Positions 62,595 to 64,000 of a stretch of DNA of 64,000 bases are shown piece after piece. Every line of letters starts with the position of its first letter. Position 1 is the first letter of the stretch. The stretch spans positions 20,406,666-20,470,665 of the forward strand of contig NC_092579.1 in assembly GCF_037975245.1 (NCBI RefSeq). The letters are read 5' to 3'. Made by a program: the position numbers and the translations under genes. This DNA is from Apostichopus japonicus (lineage: Eukaryota > Echinodermata > Holothuroidea > Aspidochirotida > Stichopodidae). The notes below the pieces were generated by a model. The model was not told the DNA's origin. It ran no database searches and saw nothing but the letters and a program-made list of their open reading frames with translations.

Positions 62595-64000
62595 TTACCA
62601 TAATCATGACCTTTTAAGTATATGCATAGGATGGAGGGTGTCTTTTTGAATTATGTAATAATGTATTATTCATTCCCAGGTTAAAAGAAGGTTATTCTAA
62701 AACACTTTGAAAATTGTTATGATATCATGAGGCTTAAAATTCCATAGACTACCACTTTTATCTGGATAGAAAAGCAAATTTCTGATTTTCTAATTTCATT
62801 TAATTTTACAAAAATAGATGGAATGAGAAGAACCATTCCCACCTTGAAAGAAATTCTAAAAAAACATAGAAACTGCATAGTAAAGCATATTTCTGAGCTC
62901 TGTATGAAAACATAGGGAGCATCCTGACTGTCAATTGAGAACTTTCGTTCTCCAAATTCACTAAATTTGTAAAGTTGCGACCATATGGCAAACATCATGA
63001 CCTATTTAATTCTTTCCACACATGTGCATTAGATACAGGGTGTCGTTCTTATTAAGCAACAATGATATTAATCTCAATTTGAGAGAATTTATTATGAAAC
63101 ATTTTGAGAATCATTTTAATATGCTAAAAATTCCATAAACTACCACTTATAACTTCAGAGAGAAGCATATCTGGGCTCTTGGCATCCCGACTGGCATTGA
63201 GAACTTTTTTTTGTCTGAATTTATTGAGTTTGTATGGCCAAAGCCTTACAAAGGGGAGGGGGGTGAAAATCATGACCCTTTTAGTTCTTTCCACACATAT
63301 GCATTGGATGGAGGGTGTCCTTCTGATTAAGCAACAATGATATTATTCATTCTCAATTTGAGAGAATTTATAATGAAACATTTTGAGAATCATTTTAATA
63401 TGCTAAAAATTCCATATGCTACCACTTTTAACTTCAGAGAGAAGCATATCTGGGCTCTGGGTATCCATAATGAGCATCCTGACTGGCATTGAGAACTTTT
63501 TTTGTCTGAATTTATTGAGTTTGTATGGCCAAAGCCTTACTTTGGGGAGGGGGGGGGGGGTAAAAATCACGACCCTTTTAGTTCTTTCCACACATATGCA
63601 TTGGATGGAGGGTGTTCTTCTTATTAAGCAACAATGATATTATTCATTCTCAATTTGAGAGAATTTATAATGAAACATTTTGAGAATCATTTTAATAGGC
63701 TAAAGATTCCATAAACTACCACTTTTAACTTCAGAGAGAAGCATATCTGGGCTCTGGGAATCAATAATGAGCATCCCGACTGGCATTTGAGAACTGTTTT
63801 GGGTTTCCAAAATTTAATGATTTTGTATGGCTATAGCCTTATGAGTTTTTTTTTGGCCAAAGTCATGACCTTTATAGTTCTTTCATGCATATGCATTATA
63901 TAGAGGGTGTCCTTCTTATTAAGTAACAATGATATTATTCATTCTCAATTTGAGAGAATTTATAATGAACATTTTGAGAATCATTTTAATAGGCTAAAAA
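62595..64000 (-). repeat. Same satellite in inverted orientation, running off the window
   Basis: The complements of the satellite words appear in reverse order: atgaccttttaagtatat, gatggagggtgtc, tcattttaatatgctaaaa, cttcagagagaagcatat and gagcatcctgactggcattg. They repeat about every 290-305 bp to the window edge. Copies at 63.2-63.9 kb are more alike than those at 55.9-62 kb. The orientation change lies near 62.59 kb. Confidence 0.85.

Noticed and set aside
55930-64000. Many 60-97-codon open frames on both strands
   Set aside because: All derive from the degenerate satellite, recur with it, and have no domains.

Overview
The window reads as nuclear DNA of an invertebrate animal. It is AT-rich, its genes have GT-AG introns, and short transposons, minisatellites and poly-C tracts are very common. 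Every recognisable gene is an animal family: guanylate-binding-protein (GBP) GTPases, MFSD11, PLD6/Zucchini and a Fes/Fer tyrosine kinase. The general look suggests a marine deuterostome, perhaps an echinoderm. That is an impression, not a demonstrated placement.

Layout. (1) 0.3-7.7 kb: two large intronless-CDS GBP-like GTPases, head to head (minus 328-2829, plus 5161-7725), with 2.3 kb between their start codons. (2) 8-10.4 kb: a microsatellite, a palindromic AT-rich fold-back element, and a small hAT-type element that sits 376 bp upstream of the next gene. (3) 10.8-25.9 kb: a complete ten-exon MFSD11 gene. Its introns carry a nested pair of transposons, a minisatellite and two hairpin elements. 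(4) 26-31.4 kb: repeats and no recognisable gene. (5) 31.5-33.1 kb, minus: a complete two-exon PLD6. (6) 34.5-39.7 kb: a LINE reverse-transcriptase scrap, a second nest (hAT-like element inside a fold-back element), a terminal-inverted-repeat (TIR) element, a telomere-like patch and a 200-bp repeat. (7) 40.4-53.4 kb: the scattered remains of a Fes/Fer-type kinase gene (coiled coil, possible PDZ piece, SH2, kinase N-lobe and catalytic loop). It carries two in-frame stops and several frame lesions. (8) 53.4-55.4 kb: a hAT element followed by a near-perfect tandem array of a 339-bp tRNA-derived SINE. (9) 55.9-64 kb: a degenerate satellite of about 305 bp whose orientation flips near 62.6 kb.

The genes do not form an operon-like unit. 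The GBP pair is probably cell-autonomous immune GTPases (family inference). MFSD11 is an UNC93-like membrane protein of unclear function. PLD6 belongs to the piRNA/mitochondrial phospholipase-D family, which is fitting in so transposon-rich a locus, although that link is only thematic.

The best candidate for something undescribed is the architecture of the two GBPs. After the G domain each protein repeats a helical module three times with a period of 154-155 residues, where vertebrate GBPs seem to have one, and each ends in a hydrophobic segment instead of a CaaX box. All alignments to known families were made by eye from memory. No search was run.
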